A stretch of 5,119 nucleotides of DNA from DMER64 sp041654355 (GCA_041654355.1 JBAZDQ010000100.1:1-5119); one strand, 5' to 3'; shown: positions 1 through 4,879, numbered from the stretch's first letter. Translations and numbers: made by a program. The notes: generated by a model from the sequence alone, not told the origin.

Positions 1-1
1 T

Positions 2-157
2 ACCGATGATTATTTGTCTATGTTTGAGACTTATCACGATACACATGTCATACAAGGATGGGATAAAGCGCGATGGGTAAGAGTGTCGCAAGCTGCCAGA
101 GACGCACGAGAAGCCCTGAAGGAGGCCCCCGATGGACTGGCAGCAGAAAATAGATAA
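2..157 (+). CDS. Unidentified protein, 3' end only (5' truncated by window edge)
   Basis: A frame open from the left edge encodes 51 residues and stops at TAA 155-157. It reads TDDYLSMFETYHDTH... and ends ...REALKEAPDGLAAENR. It is accepted as coding because it is open to the edge and its last 11 residues (EAPDGLAAENR) are the same, in the same frame, as those of the pentapeptide protein ending at 1005. That shared tail is encoded by the 104-bp direct repeat. The visible part is hydrophilic, with no membrane segment and no motif I recognise. The last 38 bases lie in repeat copy A, and a 20-codon ORF starts inside them. Function unknown; the missing N-terminus probably holds any diagnostic domain. 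Confidence 0.6.
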   Translation, partial: TDDYLSMFETYHDTHVIQGWDKARWVRVSQAARDAREALKEAPDGLAAENR

Positions 158-194
158 GTTCCCAAAGATTAGGGAGGCCAATGAGAAATATTAA
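132..194 (+). CDS. 20-residue mini-ORF in repeat copy A
   Basis: ATG 132-134 lies 6 bases after GGAGG (121-125) and reads MDWQQKIDKFPKIREAN..., ending at TAA 192-194. It overlaps the upstream gene's stop (155-157) in a different frame, an arrangement compatible with translational coupling. An identical ORF is present in copy B. The peptide is charged and short. It could be a leader peptide, a decayed gene start, or simply an open stretch with a chance ribosome binding site. No family recognised. Confidence 0.3.
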   Translation: MDWQQKIDKFPKIREANEKY

Positions 195-219
195 CGCAAA
201 GGTCATAACGGAATGGTAG
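181..219 (+). CDS. 12-residue mini-ORF in repeat copy A
   Basis: ATG 181 follows AGGGAGG (171-177) at a short 3-base spacing and encodes MRNINAKVITEW before TAG 217-219. It overlaps the end of the 20-residue ORF and stops 9 bases before the ATG of the pentapeptide gene, so it could couple translation to that gene. T217, the only base that differs between the two repeat copies, is the first base of this stop codon. A chance ORF is quite possible. Confidence 0.2.
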   Translation: MRNINAKVITEW

Positions 220-228
220 GAGGGTAAA

Positions 229-1005
229 ATGAAATTTGCGATCAGGCATAGATACAGCGGTAGCGTGCTGTTCGCGTTGGAAACGGAATCACTCAAAATG
301 TGCGTAGAGGCGGCGATTCAAGGGGGCGCGGACCTTCAGGATGCGGATCTTCGGTGTGAGGATCTTCGGGGTGCGGATCTTCGGGGTGCGGATCTTCTGG
401 GTGCGGATCTTCTGGGTGCGAACCTTCAGGATGCGGACCTTCGGGGCGCGGACCTTCGGGGCGCGGACATTCGGGATGCGAACCTTCGGGGTGCGGATCT
501 TCATGGCGCGGACCTTGTGGGTGCGAACCTTTGGGGCGCGGACCTTCGGGGTGCGAAACTTCTGGGTGCGAAACTTGTGGGTGCGGATCTTCAGGATGCG
601 AAGGGAATAAACAAACACCGCTGTACGCCGCTAACAATACTTTTAGACCAACCGGGGAAAATACGAGCTTACAAACTTGTCAATGGGAACATGGAGGGGC
701 CGTATCAAGGCGGGATCACATATAAGATCGGCAAATCGTATCAGGTGGACAACGCTAACACTGACGACACGGAACATTGCGGAGCGGGAATCAATGTCGC
801 CACGCTCGATTGGTGCATGAGAGAGTGGTGCGATGGTTACAGGATTTTGATTGTGGAGTTTGAGGCTGCCGACATAGCGGCGATCCCGATAGCCACGGAC
901 GGAAAGTTTCGGCTGCATCGCTGTAAAGTTGTTGGCGAGAAAGACCTGAAAGAAATTGGGCTGGCAGAGGAGGCCCCCGATGGACTGGCAGCAGAAAATA
1001 GATAA
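229..1005 (+). CDS. Pentapeptide-repeat protein with C-terminal domain of unknown function
   Basis: This 258-residue protein starts at ATG 229, 5-6 bases after AGGAGGG (218-224). Residues 1-33 form a lead-in (MKFAIRHRYSGSVLFALE...). Residues 34-123 are 18 uninterrupted pentapeptides of the A(D/N)LXX type, mostly ADLRG, which in known families fold as a right-handed quadrilateral beta-helix. Residues of about 140-245 form a separate mixed domain with the segments YKIGKSYQVDNANTD, CGAGINVATLDWC and TDGKFRLHRCKVVGEKDL. It faintly resembles phage DUF7666-like domains in layout, but that is a tentative recollection. There is no signal peptide or membrane segment, so the protein is probably cytoplasmic. 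The core residue is almost always Leu rather than the Leu/Phe mix of Qnr/MfpA, so gyrase protection should not be assumed. The last 11 residues come from repeat copy B and match the tail of the preceding gene. Family assignment is certain; function is unknown. Confidence 0.92.
   Translation: MKFAIRHRYSGSVLFALETESLKMCVEAAIQGGADLQDADLRCEDLRGADLRGADLLGADLLGANLQDADLRGADLRGADIRDANLRGADLHGADLVGANLWGADLRGAKLLGAKLVGADLQDAKGINKHRCTPLTILLDQPGKIRAYKLVNGNMEGPYQGGITYKIGKSYQVDNANTDDTEHCGAGINVATLDWCMREWCDGYRILIVEFEAADIAAIPIATDGKFRLHRCKVVGEKDLKEIGLAEEAPDGLAAENR
328..597 (+). repeat. 18 tandem 15-bp units encoding pentapeptides
   Basis: Eighteen 15-base units run in frame with variants such as gcggatcttcggggt. 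They are highly similar at DNA level, not only in protein, which indicates expansion by tandem duplication or slippage. Deviating units include residues C43-E44, I81 and the Lys-containing units at residues 109-113 and 114-118. The array's period opens long reading frames on both strands that are not genes. Confidence 0.95.
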
Positions 1006-1071
1006 GTTCCCAAAGATTAGGGAGGCCAATGAGAAATATTAACGCAAAGGTCATAACGGAATGGAAGGAGG
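968..1071 (+). repeat. 104-bp direct repeat, copy B
   Basis: Second copy of 120-223, with one mismatch (A1065 for T217). It supplies the EAPDGLAAENR tail of the pentapeptide protein, the spacer, and the AGGAGG ribosome binding site (1066-1071) of the next gene. Both copies hold the same position relative to a gene end and a gene start, so the unit repeated is a gene junction and not a random segment. Confidence 0.95.
980..1042 (+). CDS. 20-residue mini-ORF in repeat copy B
   Basis: This ORF is identical in sequence to the one at 132-194, with ATG 980 placed 6 bases after GGAGG (969-973) and TAA at 1040-1042. It overlaps the stop of the pentapeptide gene (1003-1005). Its preservation says little about selection because the repeat copies are almost identical overall. 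Confidence 0.3.
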   Translation: MDWQQKIDKFPKIREANEKY

Positions 1072-1088
1072 CCAACGATGGACGATGA
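1029..1088 (+). CDS. 19-residue mini-ORF in repeat copy B, extended across next gene start
   Basis: This is the counterpart of the 12-residue ORF at 181-219. Here A1065 replaces T217, turning the TAG stop into AAG, so the frame continues as MRNINAKVITEWKEANDGR to TGA 1086-1088. It therefore runs past the ATG at 1078 of the next gene, whereas copy A terminates before its next gene. If translated, coupling would differ between the two junctions. A chance ORF is quite possible. Confidence 0.2.
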   Translation: MRNINAKVITEWKEANDGR

Positions 1089-1515
1089 GAAACTTGACCT
1101 GATTCGTAGGTTGCAGGGTGTGATTAAAAAGAACATGGGGGAACCCCATGCAGGCGATCTCTATTACTGCCCTTTAGGCTCAGAGGACCACAAAATAAGA
1201 GTGCTAGAGGAAGATTACTTCGATAGTATGCAGTACGATAGAGACGGACATCTTGGTAAGTGGGTAAAATCTGAACCTTGCTGCCCTGATACCATTATTC
1301 TCATCCCCGACCTCTACTCCCGCGACGAGAGCAGGTCGGAGAGGGGGCTCTGGGGAATGGTTGATTGGAAAAGATGGGCTATATCTCTTGGTATAGATGG
1401 CAGTATGGTTCTGGATGATATGGATGATCCTTCTGAGGGCAACAGATATTCAACTGACTGGAACACACCCACCCTTGCTCTCTTAAAAGCCCTTGCATGG
1501 CAGGAAGGGGTTTAG
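1078..1515 (+). CDS. Hypothetical protein, 145 residues
   Basis: ATG 1078 follows AAGGAGG (1065-1071) at a 6-base spacing, a strong start supplied by repeat copy B. The product is acidic and soluble-looking, with no signal peptide or membrane helix. The N-terminus (MDDEKLDLIRRLQGVIKKN) is likely helical. The middle has scattered cysteines (C31, then the pair in PCCPD) and the C-terminus has a Trp-rich stretch (GLWGMVDWKRWAISLGIDG) and ends TPTLALLKALAWQEGV. That ending recalls small phage accessory proteins whose tail follows a substrate- or partner-related core, but I recognise no family. GC content (26 of 60 in 1381-1440) is lower than in the downstream replication genes. Likely accessory phage gene; function unknown. 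Confidence 0.75.
   Translation: MDDEKLDLIRRLQGVIKKNMGEPHAGDLYYCPLGSEDHKIRVLEEDYFDSMQYDRDGHLGKWVKSEPCCPDTIILIPDLYSRDESRSERGLWGMVDWKRWAISLGIDGSMVLDDMDDPSEGNRYSTDWNTPTLALLKALAWQEGV
1134..1150. repeat. Perfect 7-bp inverted repeat with 3-base loop, inside CDS
   Basis: CATGGGG (1134-1140) and CCCCATG (1144-1150) flank GAA. The structure lies about 56 bases into the gene starting at 1078. It could form an mRNA hairpin near the start of the reading frame. No T-run follows, so it is not a terminator, and it may be a coincidence of codons for NMGEPHA. Confidence 0.5.
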
Positions 1516-1526
1516 CGGTACAAATT

Positions 1527-1554
1527 CGTCGGCAGATGATGCAGATTGCCGACG
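1527..1554. other. Stem-loop in the short intergenic region
   Basis: CGTCGGCA (1527-1534) pairs perfectly with TGCCGACG (1547-1554) around a 12-base loop, 11 bases after the stop of the preceding gene. T1525 and T1526 can add two G-U pairs with G1556 and G1555. No T-tract follows on the + strand, so it is not a classic Rho-independent terminator. It could be an operator half-site pair, an mRNA processing or stability hairpin, or a phage origin-type element. The adjacent assembly gap limits interpretation. Confidence 0.5.
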
Positions 1555-1576
1555 GGAAGGATAATGGCCGTGCGGC

Positions 1577-1586
1577 NNNNNNNNNN
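1577..1586. other. Assembly gap (10 N)
   Basis: Ten ambiguous bases, typical of a scaffold join of unknown length. Reading frames that cross it (for example, the nuclease frame extended upstream to 1546) cannot be trusted, and sequence could be missing here. Confidence 0.97.
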
Positions 1587-1613
1587 CGTCGGCAGGTTCG
1601 GTAGATTGCCGGG

Positions 1614-1621
1614 AAGGGAGG
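1614..1621 (+). promoter_or_regulatory. Ribosome binding site that fixes the VRR-NUC start
   Basis: AAGGGAGG lies 5 bases before GTG 1627 and downstream of the N gap. It favours the GTG as the true start over in-frame starts upstream, which would have to read through the gap. Confidence 0.65.
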
Positions 1622-1626
1622 CCAGG

Positions 1627-1941
1627 GTGCGGCCGTATAAAACCCCCACCCCCGAGGCGATGCTGACCAAGAGCGTACGGCAGATGCTCAAGGCGGCGGG
1701 GATCTTCCATTGGAAGGTGTGGCAGGGCATGGGATCGACGCCGGGGGTTCCCGACATCGTGGGAATCCACAACGGGAAATTCATCGGGATCGAACTCAAG
1801 GCGCCCCGTGGGGTCGTGTCCCCGGCGCAGCAAGACTTTATCGACAGGATCAATCAGGCGGGAGGATGTGCATTCATAGCACGGACCCTTGACGACGTGA
1901 TCAACGGCCTCGGCCTTCAGGACAGGTTTTTGATTCGATGA
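1627..1941 (+). CDS. VRR-NUC domain nuclease (phage type)
   Basis: The 104-residue product, counted from GTG 1627, is the usual size for stand-alone phage VRR-NUC proteins. This family belongs to the PD-(D/E)XK nuclease superfamily and is thought to act on branched or structured DNA during phage replication or recombination. Visible core features are an N-terminal helix with E10 (TPEAMLTKSVRQMLKAAG), the motif TPGVPDIVG with D43, then IGIELKAP with E56 and K58, and SPAQQDFID with Q68. The C-terminal GGCAFIARTLDDV segment matches the family's last strand and helix. The start is chosen from the AAGGGAGG site; frames extended upstream cross the N gap. It ends with an ATGA overlap onto the next ORF, at the head of the replication operon. 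Confidence 0.88.
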   Translation: MRPYKTPTPEAMLTKSVRQMLKAAGIFHWKVWQGMGSTPGVPDIVGIHNGKFIGIELKAPRGVVSPAQQDFIDRINQAGGCAFIARTLDDVINGLGLQDRFLIR

Positions 1942-2057
1942 CCGACACAACCGACAAGTGGATTGAATACGAAACCCGAAAGCGGGACCTCCCGCCCCTG
2001 CCGCCCGCCGAATACGACCGGGAGATACGGCGAATCTGCGAGGAATTAGAGATATGA
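1938..2057 (+). CDS. Small conserved-position protein, 39 residues
   Basis: ATG 1938 overlaps the VRR-NUC stop by four bases (ATGA), and its own stop TGA 2055-2057 overlaps the ATG of the helicase gene (2054-2056) in the same way. It encodes a charged peptide (MTDTTDKWIEYETRKRDLPP...) that ends in RICEELEI and looks like two short helices separated by a PPLPP turn. Perfect stop-start stitching on both sides is strong evidence that it is translated. Similar tiny ORFs occur between replication genes in phages. I recognise no family; function unknown. Confidence 0.7.
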   Translation: MTDTTDKWIEYETRKRDLPPLPPAEYDREIRRICEELEI

Positions 2058-3340
2058 GCGCACAACAGCCACATGATATTGATTCCGAGCGGTCGGTCCT
2101 GGGGTCCATCCTCTATGACGCATCGTGCCTGCAGACGGTCATCGACGAGGGGATCACGGCCGAGGCTTTCTATGCGAACGGCCACCAACTGATCTTCAAC
2201 GCCATCCTCGATGTGCAGGAGATGGGCATGGTCCCGGACCAGGTTACGGTATGCGCACGGCTGAAGGACCTCCGTAAATTGGACGCGGCCGGGGGGATGG
2301 TGTATGTGGCCACCCTCGCCGAGAACGTGCCTTCCGCGGCCAACGTCGCGCACTACTGCCGCATCGTGCAGGATAAGTCGATCCGACGGCAACTCTTAAA
2401 GAAGTCCTACGACCTGGCCATCCAGAGCCAGGACGCCTCAAACAGCGTTATCGACATCATCGCGCAGTATCAGGCCGGCCTCGGCATCGAGCAGCCACGG
2501 AAGGTTGAGCCGTTTGCCATGGATGCGGCGATCAAGGACCTCCGGGGCAAGATTGACAAGGGATTTCCCGGCATCGATCCGGACTACGACATCCTCCGGA
2601 AGACCATCCGGAAATTCATCCCGGGGACGCTGATCATCGTCGGCGCCTATACCTCCATCGGCAAGTCCGCCTTCGCCGTTGACCTCGTCTCCCGCCTATA
2701 CCGGAAGGGAAATCCGTCCATCGCCATCTTCTCCGTCGAAATGTCGTCACAGCAGTACATCCTCCGGCTCTTAGCGAACGAGACGACCTTCCCCACCTAC
2801 GCCATACGAGAGAACCGGATCGCGGTTGATTCGCACATCGCCCGCCTGGACCTGGCGTATCGACATTTTTCGGAGAAGAAACTCCATATTTATGACAACC
2901 TTTACAATTTCTCCGACATCCGCAAGTCCGCGGCCGACATCAAGGCCATGGGCGGGCTCGACATCGTCATCATCGACTATGTTCAAAACGTCCTGTGCGA
3001 GGGGCGGACCATCTACGAGCGTATGAGCAGGCTGTCAACACAGATATTCGCCATGGCAAAGGACCTGGGCGTCACCGTGATTGCCCTGTCCCAGGTGAAC
3101 AACGAGAGCGCGAAGGACCCGGATAACCCGGTCATCGGCTACAAGGGCGCCGGGGAAATCGCGGCGGCGGCCGACGTGGGAATCTGGCTGGAGAAGGGCG
3201 CGAACGACCGGGTGACGATCAAGGTACGGAAGAATAGGGACGGCCGCACGATGGAGGGGGAATTACAGTACGCATACGATTACACGCGGTTCGAGGAAAT
3301 CATCGAGCGAAAACCGGACGGACGGGAAATTTATGAGTAG
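2054..3340 (+). CDS. dnaB: Replicative DNA helicase, DnaB-like
   Basis: The 428-residue product has both DnaB domains and is somewhat shorter than the 454-471 residues usual for bacterial DnaB. It would act as a hexamer that unwinds DNA ahead of the replication fork using ATP. Residues about 6-115 are the N-terminal primase-interacting domain (DIDSERSVLGSILYD...). Residues about 170-415 are the RecA-like motor: Walker A GAYTSIGKS (197-205), FSVEM with the likely catalytic E229, Walker B DIVIIDY with D308, sensor ALSQVNN with Q347, and IKVRKNRDG whose K390 and R392 match the KxR arginine-finger segment of DnaB. The Walker A region is uninterrupted, so no intein is present. The start is ATG 2054, with GAGGA at 2040-2044 upstream and a 4-bp overlap with the preceding ORF. 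The gene is GC-rich (39 of 60 in 3061-3120). Phage-encoded helicase; the loader or recruiter is probably the initiator encoded at 3687. Confidence 0.96.
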   Translation: MSAQQPHDIDSERSVLGSILYDASCLQTVIDEGITAEAFYANGHQLIFNAILDVQEMGMVPDQVTVCARLKDLRKLDAAGGMVYVATLAENVPSAANVAHYCRIVQDKSIRRQLLKKSYDLAIQSQDASNSVIDIIAQYQAGLGIEQPRKVEPFAMDAAIKDLRGKIDKGFPGIDPDYDILRKTIRKFIPGTLIIVGAYTSIGKSAFAVDLVSRLYRKGNPSIAIFSVEMSSQQYILRLLANETTFPTYAIRENRIAVDSHIARLDLAYRHFSEKKLHIYDNLYNFSDIRKSAADIKAMGGLDIVIIDYVQNVLCEGRTIYERMSRLSTQIFAMAKDLGVTVIALSQVNNESAKDPDNPVIGYKGAGEIAAAADVGIWLEKGANDRVTIKVRKNRDGRTMEGELQYAYDYTRFEEIIERKPDGREIYE

Positions 3341-4150
3341 GGGCATGGGGGGCAAAAATGGCAAGGCCGAAAGCTAATAATGTAGATTATTTTCCCACAT
3401 GGAAACCCAGGAAGAGTTTTTCTTATCTAAAAGACATTCTTGATCCGGATGTTTTTGTTGATTATATTAGAAACAGCTCTTACGCTTTTATTAAAAAACC
3501 TGCGGTGAGAGGGTTTATATTTTCCCGCGACAACAACAAGTGTGTTATCTGTGGGTCACAGAAAAACCTTCACGTAGATCACGTCAAAAGAATAGCCCAC
3601 GTAACCATAAACAATTACACAGAATACAATAAAAAAGATTCACTTCAAACTCTTTGTGTATCTTGTAATGGAAGGAAGGTGTCGTGATGGCTAGGCCCAA
3701 AAAAGAAAATATAGACTACTTCCCCCATTATTGCGATCACGGTAAAACCCTTTTTATAATTGAGAGTTTATATGGAAATGACGGTTATGCTTTCTTTTAT
3801 AAATTACTTGAACGGCTTGGAAAATCCAGGGGTCATTTTATTGATTGTAGAAACCAGGAAGACTGGGAGTTTCTAGTGGCCAAAACAAACGTAAGTGAGG
3901 AAATGGCCGAAAACATACTTAATAAATTATCTTCTATGGGCAAAATAGACACCGAATTATGGTCCACAAAGATAATTTGGATGCAGACATTTATTGACTC
4001 AATCGCCGATGTTTATAAGAATCGGAGGATGGAAACACCAGTTAAACCCAATTCCTACAAACCAGAACCCCAAGAAGCTGTAGTTTCTACAGTCCATAAC
4101 CCCCAAAGTAAAGTAAATAAAAGTAAAAGAACACTATGTGATTGTGATGA
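3341..4150. other. AT-rich mosaic segment (HNH gene plus 5' half of initiator gene)
   Basis: Hand counts in 60-base blocks give GC of 39/60 at 3061-3120, 18/60 at 3421-3480, 21/60 at 3721-3780, 19/60 at 4081-4140, 27/60 at 4141-4200 and 35/60 at 4201-4260. The left border falls at the end of the helicase gene and the right border inside the initiator gene, close to the linker between its two domains. The segment looks imported from a source of lower GC. The borders are approximate. Confidence 0.7.
3358..3687 (+). CDS. HNH endonuclease with initiator-like N-terminus
   Basis: The 109-residue product has a C-terminal HNH nuclease fold. It begins VRGFIFSRDNNKCVICG with zinc ligands C62 and C65, continues NLHVDHVKRIAH with D74-H75 as the metal-binding core, and ends DSLQTLCVSCNGRK with C100 and C103. 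The usual central Asn of the DNLQTLC motif is Ser95 and the last His position is Asn104, the latter common in this subgroup. The first 13 residues (MARPKANNVDYFP) match the start of the following replication initiator at 10 of 13 positions, which is not expected of an HNH protein. The gene is AT-rich (18 of 60 GC in 3421-3480), unlike the helicase gene before it. It stops in a TGATG overlap with the next gene. Probably a homing-type or free-standing mobile nuclease inserted at the initiator gene; alternatively a phage replication or packaging nuclease. Confidence 0.88.
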   Translation: MARPKANNVDYFPTWKPRKSFSYLKDILDPDVFVDYIRNSSYAFIKKPAVRGFIFSRDNNKCVICGSQKNLHVDHVKRIAHVTINNYTEYNKKDSLQTLCVSCNGRKVS

Positions 4151-4526
4151 AGATTTCGAAGCGTTCTGGAAAGCGTACCCAAAGCACACAGCGAAAAAGG
4201 CCCCCTTCGCCGAATGGGAAAAGGCAAAGAAGGCCGGCCTACTGCCACCCATCAAGGTAATCCTTTCTGCGGTTGAAAACCAAAAACGAGCGAGGGCGCA
4301 AGCCGCGCAGACGGGAAAGTTTTACCCTGAGTGGCCAGATCCTGAGAGATGGATCAAGAAAATGCGATGGGAAGATGTCCCGGAATCGCTAATCGGGAGC
4401 GGCGGCGGAAACGGGAGAACCATGCCCACGGGGGCGGCTAAACTGCCACGGCCATCCGACGTGCCGGACCCGGACCAGGAGTGGGAGGAAACGTGCAGGC
4501 GGAGAGAGATGGGAGGTGCAACCTGA
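3687..4526 (+). CDS. Phage replication initiator, DUF4373 (Lin1244/Lin1753-like) N-terminus
   Basis: The start is ATG 3687, which overlaps the HNH stop as TGATG and follows AAGGAAGG; a GTG one codon earlier is less likely because the family begins MARP. The 279-residue product has a winged-helix-like N-terminal domain at 1-114 (MARPKKENIDYFPHYCDH..., LYGNDGYAFFYKLLERLG), typical of DUF4373 proteins, then a polar linker of about 115-150. Residues 154-232 form a second domain (DFEAFWKAYPKHTAKKAPFAEWEKAK... to PERWIKKMRWEDVP), common at the C-terminus of phage DnaD/O-type replication proteins. A Gly/Pro-rich tail follows. It probably binds the phage origin and recruits the DnaB-like helicase encoded just upstream. 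The DNA for the N-terminal domain is AT-rich and that for the C-terminal domain GC-rich, so the gene is likely a domain-level recombinant. Role inferred from family and context. Confidence 0.8.
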   Translation: MARPKKENIDYFPHYCDHGKTLFIIESLYGNDGYAFFYKLLERLGKSRGHFIDCRNQEDWEFLVAKTNVSEEMAENILNKLSSMGKIDTELWSTKIIWMQTFIDSIADVYKNRRMETPVKPNSYKPEPQEAVVSTVHNPQSKVNKSKRTLCDCDEDFEAFWKAYPKHTAKKAPFAEWEKAKKAGLLPPIKVILSAVENQKRARAQAAQTGKFYPEWPDPERWIKKMRWEDVPESLIGSGGGNGRTMPTGAAKLPRPSDVPDPDQEWEETCRRREMGGAT

Positions 4527-4735
4527 TGGACGTCGCGTTCGGGAGGAAGGAAATCATGCGGTCAATGCATTGCCGCGATTGGGGGACCATCCGAAACTGG
4601 AAACGGCGCTACGGCCTCCCGTTGAGATACCTCCCGAACGGACGGGCGTTCCTGATGCTGGACGAGGCCAAAATCTGGATGGTAGAATTCGATAGGCTGA
4701 AGAAACTGGAAAGAGCAAAGCGGATTTCTGAGTAA
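4526..4735 (+). CDS. Small helix-turn-helix DNA-binding protein
   Basis: ATG 4526 overlaps the initiator stop (TGATG) and follows GGGAGG (4511-4516), which favours it over the in-frame ATG at 4481 inside the preceding gene. The 69-residue product starts MDVAFGRKEIMRSMHCRDW. It has a likely HTH at residues of about 6-30 (RKEIMRSM...WGTIRNWKRRYGLP) and then RYLPNGRAFLMLDEAKIWMVEF, which looks like the wing and following helix of AlpA/excisionase or terminase-small-subunit-like HTH proteins. The C-terminus is basic and helical. It is the last gene of the + operon, and gene order suits a regulator or DNA-packaging adaptor. Exact role unknown. Confidence 0.72.
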   Translation: MDVAFGRKEIMRSMHCRDWGTIRNWKRRYGLPLRYLPNGRAFLMLDEAKIWMVEFDRLKKLERAKRISE

Positions 4736-4879
4736 TCCCAATCTCTTTCGAGAGTTGCAGGGAGGAGATCCCCTAACGCCATTCGGCCACAGGCGGGATT
4801 CCAGGTATTTTCGGGCGCTCTCCTGATCCGGGAACATCTCAAAAAGTTGGAACGTGCTGACCGTGATTTTGTCCGGCAT
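4736..4879 (-). pseudogene. IS1595/ISXO2-type transposase, N-terminal fragment
   Basis: From ATG (4879-4877), preceded by a strong GGGAGGAG site inside the end of the RHH gene, the - strand encodes MPDKITVSTFQLFEMF, then FPDQESARKYLESRLWPNGV. This is the typical N-terminal pattern of IS1595-family transposases, which normally runs straight into a CxxC zinc ribbon. Here the ribbon is spoiled (GSPPC, with Ser where the first Cys should be). After about residue 48 the frame runs antisense through the HTH gene to 4562 and no longer resembles a transposase. The DDE/DDN catalytic domain of a roughly 300-residue protein is absent. The similarity ends at the HTH stop codon (4733-4735), which may mark the recombination joint. 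Alternatively it is a small unrelated protein of about 105 residues, which I think less likely. Confidence 0.55.

Larger units (their letters stand above)
120..223 (+). repeat. 104-bp direct repeat, copy A
   Basis: This segment matches 968-1071 at 103 of 104 positions; the only difference is T217 against A1065. The offset is 848 bp. The repeat starts in the last codons of one gene, crosses its stop, carries two overlapping mini-ORFs, and ends exactly at the AGGAGG ribosome binding site of the pentapeptide gene (218-223). Similarity ends at both borders. The near identity implies a recent duplication or ongoing recombination between copies, and recombination between them would excise the pentapeptide gene cleanly. 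Confidence 0.95.
1527..1610 (+). repeat. Imperfect 24-bp direct repeat flanking the N gap
   Basis: CGTCGGCAG at 1527-1535 recurs at 1587-1595 and AGATTGCC at 1543-1550 recurs at 1603-1610, both at an offset of exactly 60. The seven bases between them differ at five positions. The second copy keeps only part of the hairpin (CGGCA...TGCCG). Similar G-rich purine stretches follow both. The repeat may be real, or the gap may have been created because the assembler could not resolve it. Confidence 0.6.

Noticed and set aside
328..597. Tandem units considered as a CRISPR array
   Set aside because: The 15-bp units are contiguous, have no unique spacers and are in frame in a protein of known repeat type.
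289..637. Long open frames on both strands across the pentapeptide array, encoding Arg- or Pro/His-rich repeats
   Set aside because: They are by-products of the 15-base period of the pentapeptide DNA, have no ribosome binding sites and resemble no protein.
1546..1626. N-terminal extension of the VRR-NUC protein across the N gap
   Set aside because: It reads through unknown bases. GTG 1627 with AAGGGAGG and the family's normal length give a better start.
1483..2392. Long - strand frames opposite VRR-NUC and the helicase N-terminus
   Set aside because: They are antisense to well-supported genes in GC-rich DNA, with no recognisable domains; one crosses the N gap.
3333..3377. 14-codon ORF (MSRGMGGKNGKAES) overlapping the end of the helicase gene and the start of the HNH gene
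   Set aside because: Very short, low-complexity, no ribosome binding site, and it overlaps a well-supported start.
4743..4754. CTCT-TTCG-AGAG hairpin between the convergent genes as a terminator
   Set aside because: The stem is only 4 bp with no T-run on either strand, too weak to call a Rho-independent terminator despite the TTCG loop.
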